NCBI GenBank assembly: GCA_023212725.1
Contig: JALBYF010000017.1
Coordinates: 124,001-188,000 of the forward strand
Origin: Tranzscheliella williamsii
Lineage: Eukaryota; Basidiomycota; Ustilaginomycetes; Ustilaginales; Ustilaginaceae
DNA: 64,000 nucleotides
Direction: 5' to 3'
The position numbers were made by a program, and so were the translations under genes. The first letter of the stretch is position 1, and each line of letters begins with the position of its first letter. Below are positions 62,952 to 64,000 of the stretch, in pieces. The notes beneath the pieces were generated by a model. That model searched no databases and was not told where the DNA came from. It saw only the letters and a program-made list of their open reading frames with translations.

Positions 62952-64000
62952 ATGACCGGGGAGCACATCGTTGTCGTTGGGGCCGGTGGTGAGTTGCGAG
63001 ATGCAGATTTCAAATAGGTCAAGTATACCATCCTTTTGAGGCTGCCGACTGACAACCCATGTCTCATGTTTGCTATGCTCGTCACCTAGTCACCGGCCTC
63101 ACAAGTGCGTTCGAGCTCCGTGAGAGGGGATACAGTGTCACTGTGCTCGCGCGGGATCTTCCACAAGATCTCTTTTCTGGCAATTTCGCCAGCCCGTGGG
63201 CTGTAAGTAGCTCTACGCCTCGCTCTCGCACCGCCATGCACATGCTAATCATCGTAACATCTTGCTCATTTCTGGGTCTACAGGGTGCAAATTGGTGCTC
63301 CTATGCTACACTCGACGACAAGCCTGCGCAGAAACGGGACGAGATCACCTTCCGGAAGTGGCTTGACCTGGTCAAGGTTCTTCCACCGGAAGTTATGGCA
63401 ATGATGGAGTTTACCGACCTCTCGCCTAAAAAGCGCGAACCCAAGGATGTTTGGTACAGCAAGTTGGTCCCTGACTTTACCATGCTGGATCGCGACGCCA
63501 ACGGCAACTATGCGATCAAGTATAAGTCTTTCACCATCAGCGTACCTCTGTACACGCGGTGGCTAGTTTCGGAGCTGCTTGCGGTGGATCCCGCTGTGAT
63601 GGAGTGTCGGAGGGCGGGGCCGCCTGTCGAGCTGCGGCGTTGTTCATCGCTGCCGACGCTGTCGGCGGCGCTGTCGCTCATGCCAGGCGCGCAGTTGGTG
63701 GTGAATGCGACGGGGGTGGGGGCGCGCGATCTGGGGGACGTGCGGGATGAAAAAGTGTTTCCGATCCGGGGGCAGACGGTGTTGGTGTCTGTTCCGTCGT
63801 TCAAGGCGCCTGCGTTGGATGCGCGGTGCGTGATGAAGATCGGTACACCATCGCGCTATGTGATCCCGCGCGCGCGCTCAGGCGAGGTGATCCTCGGTGG
63901 CACTTTCGATGCGCGGCAGGCTACGCTGGCTCCGGACAGCGCCGTCGCCGAACACATCCTGCGCGACTGCGCCGCGCTCGTCCCCGAGCTCGTCCCCGCC
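62952..64000 (+). CDS. D-amino-acid oxidase (partial, runs off the window)
   Basis: Exons 62952-62988, 63090-63202 and 63284 to the window end; phases 1 and 0 fit. The N-terminus MTGEHIVVVGAGVTGLTSAF is the FAD-binding GxGxxG motif and is interrupted by the first intron between the glycines. NFASPWAGANWCSY matches the conserved DAO segment that contacts the flavin. NATGVGARDLGDV and VFPIRGQTVLV are the diagnostic family block, followed by YVIPR and VILGGTF. DAO enzymes oxidise D-amino acids (or D-aspartate) to 2-oxo acids, ammonia and hydrogen peroxide, usually in peroxisomes. About 290 residues are present. The C-terminal part, with any SKL-type peroxisome signal, is outside the window, so D-amino-acid versus D-aspartate specificity is open. 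Confidence 0.93.

Overview
The window is nuclear DNA of a gene-dense, GC-rich basidiomycete fungus, most likely a smut-type (Ustilaginomycotina) yeast or plant associate. The reasons are long intron-poor ORFs rich in Ser/Pro/Ala low-complexity tracts, short introns of about 60-110 bp with GTRAGT donors, CTGAC-like branch points and CAG acceptors, and housekeeping proteins of clearly fungal type. The species cannot be named from the sequence alone. No rRNA gene, convincing tRNA or CRISPR array was seen.

Layout. 51-17004 is a tight housekeeping block: a tyrosine phosphatase, a secreted protein with a degenerate M23-like fold, a RhoGAP, the ribosome-biogenesis pair NIP7/UTP14 in divergent orientation, a cystinosin and the splicing factor SNU66. 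17005-21693 is an accessory island with lower GC. It holds a palindromic MITE-like element with 45-bp terminal inverted repeats and a candidate 6-bp target duplication, followed by a two-exon gene for a large P-loop protein with a nuclear localisation signal, resembling the Crinkler/RHS-type (CR) NTPases expanded in fungi. 21694-30693 returns to core genes: an OM14-like mitochondrial outer-membrane protein, proteasome PRE5, SRP receptor beta, an AIFM2/FSP1-like flavoprotein and a seven-helix membrane protein. 30694-33592 is nearly empty.

34935-39434 is one uninterrupted reading frame of 1499 residues that joins three mitochondrial proteins: a DUF1640 coiled-coil membrane protein, a gamma-butyrobetaine/trimethyllysine-type dioxygenase and the COX10 heme-O synthase. 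Presequence-like segments lie before the second and third modules, so it could be a mitochondrial polyprotein. 40390-51360 carries RDI1 (RhoGDI), OST2/DAD1, SUP35 (eRF3), a bZIP factor, TRS20 (sedlin) and an NRC-2/FPK1-like AGC kinase. Most of these exon structures were rebuilt by hand from splice sites, reading phase and family conservation.

51361-55859 is gene-poor except for a tiny two-exon gene for a mitofissin (ATG44/DUF1748) protein of 72 residues. 55860-64000 has a DUF262 protein, a multi-exon Ser/Thr-rich single-pass surface protein, an isopenicillin-N-synthase-type 2-oxoglutarate/Fe(II) oxygenase and, divergent from it, a D-amino-acid oxidase cut by the window end.

The best candidates for something undescribed are the triple mitochondrial fusion, the CR-type NTPase next to a foldback element, the bZIP gene whose in-frame intron separates basic region from zipper, and the overlooked mitofissin gene. 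Small genes with many exons may still be hidden in the gene-poor stretches.
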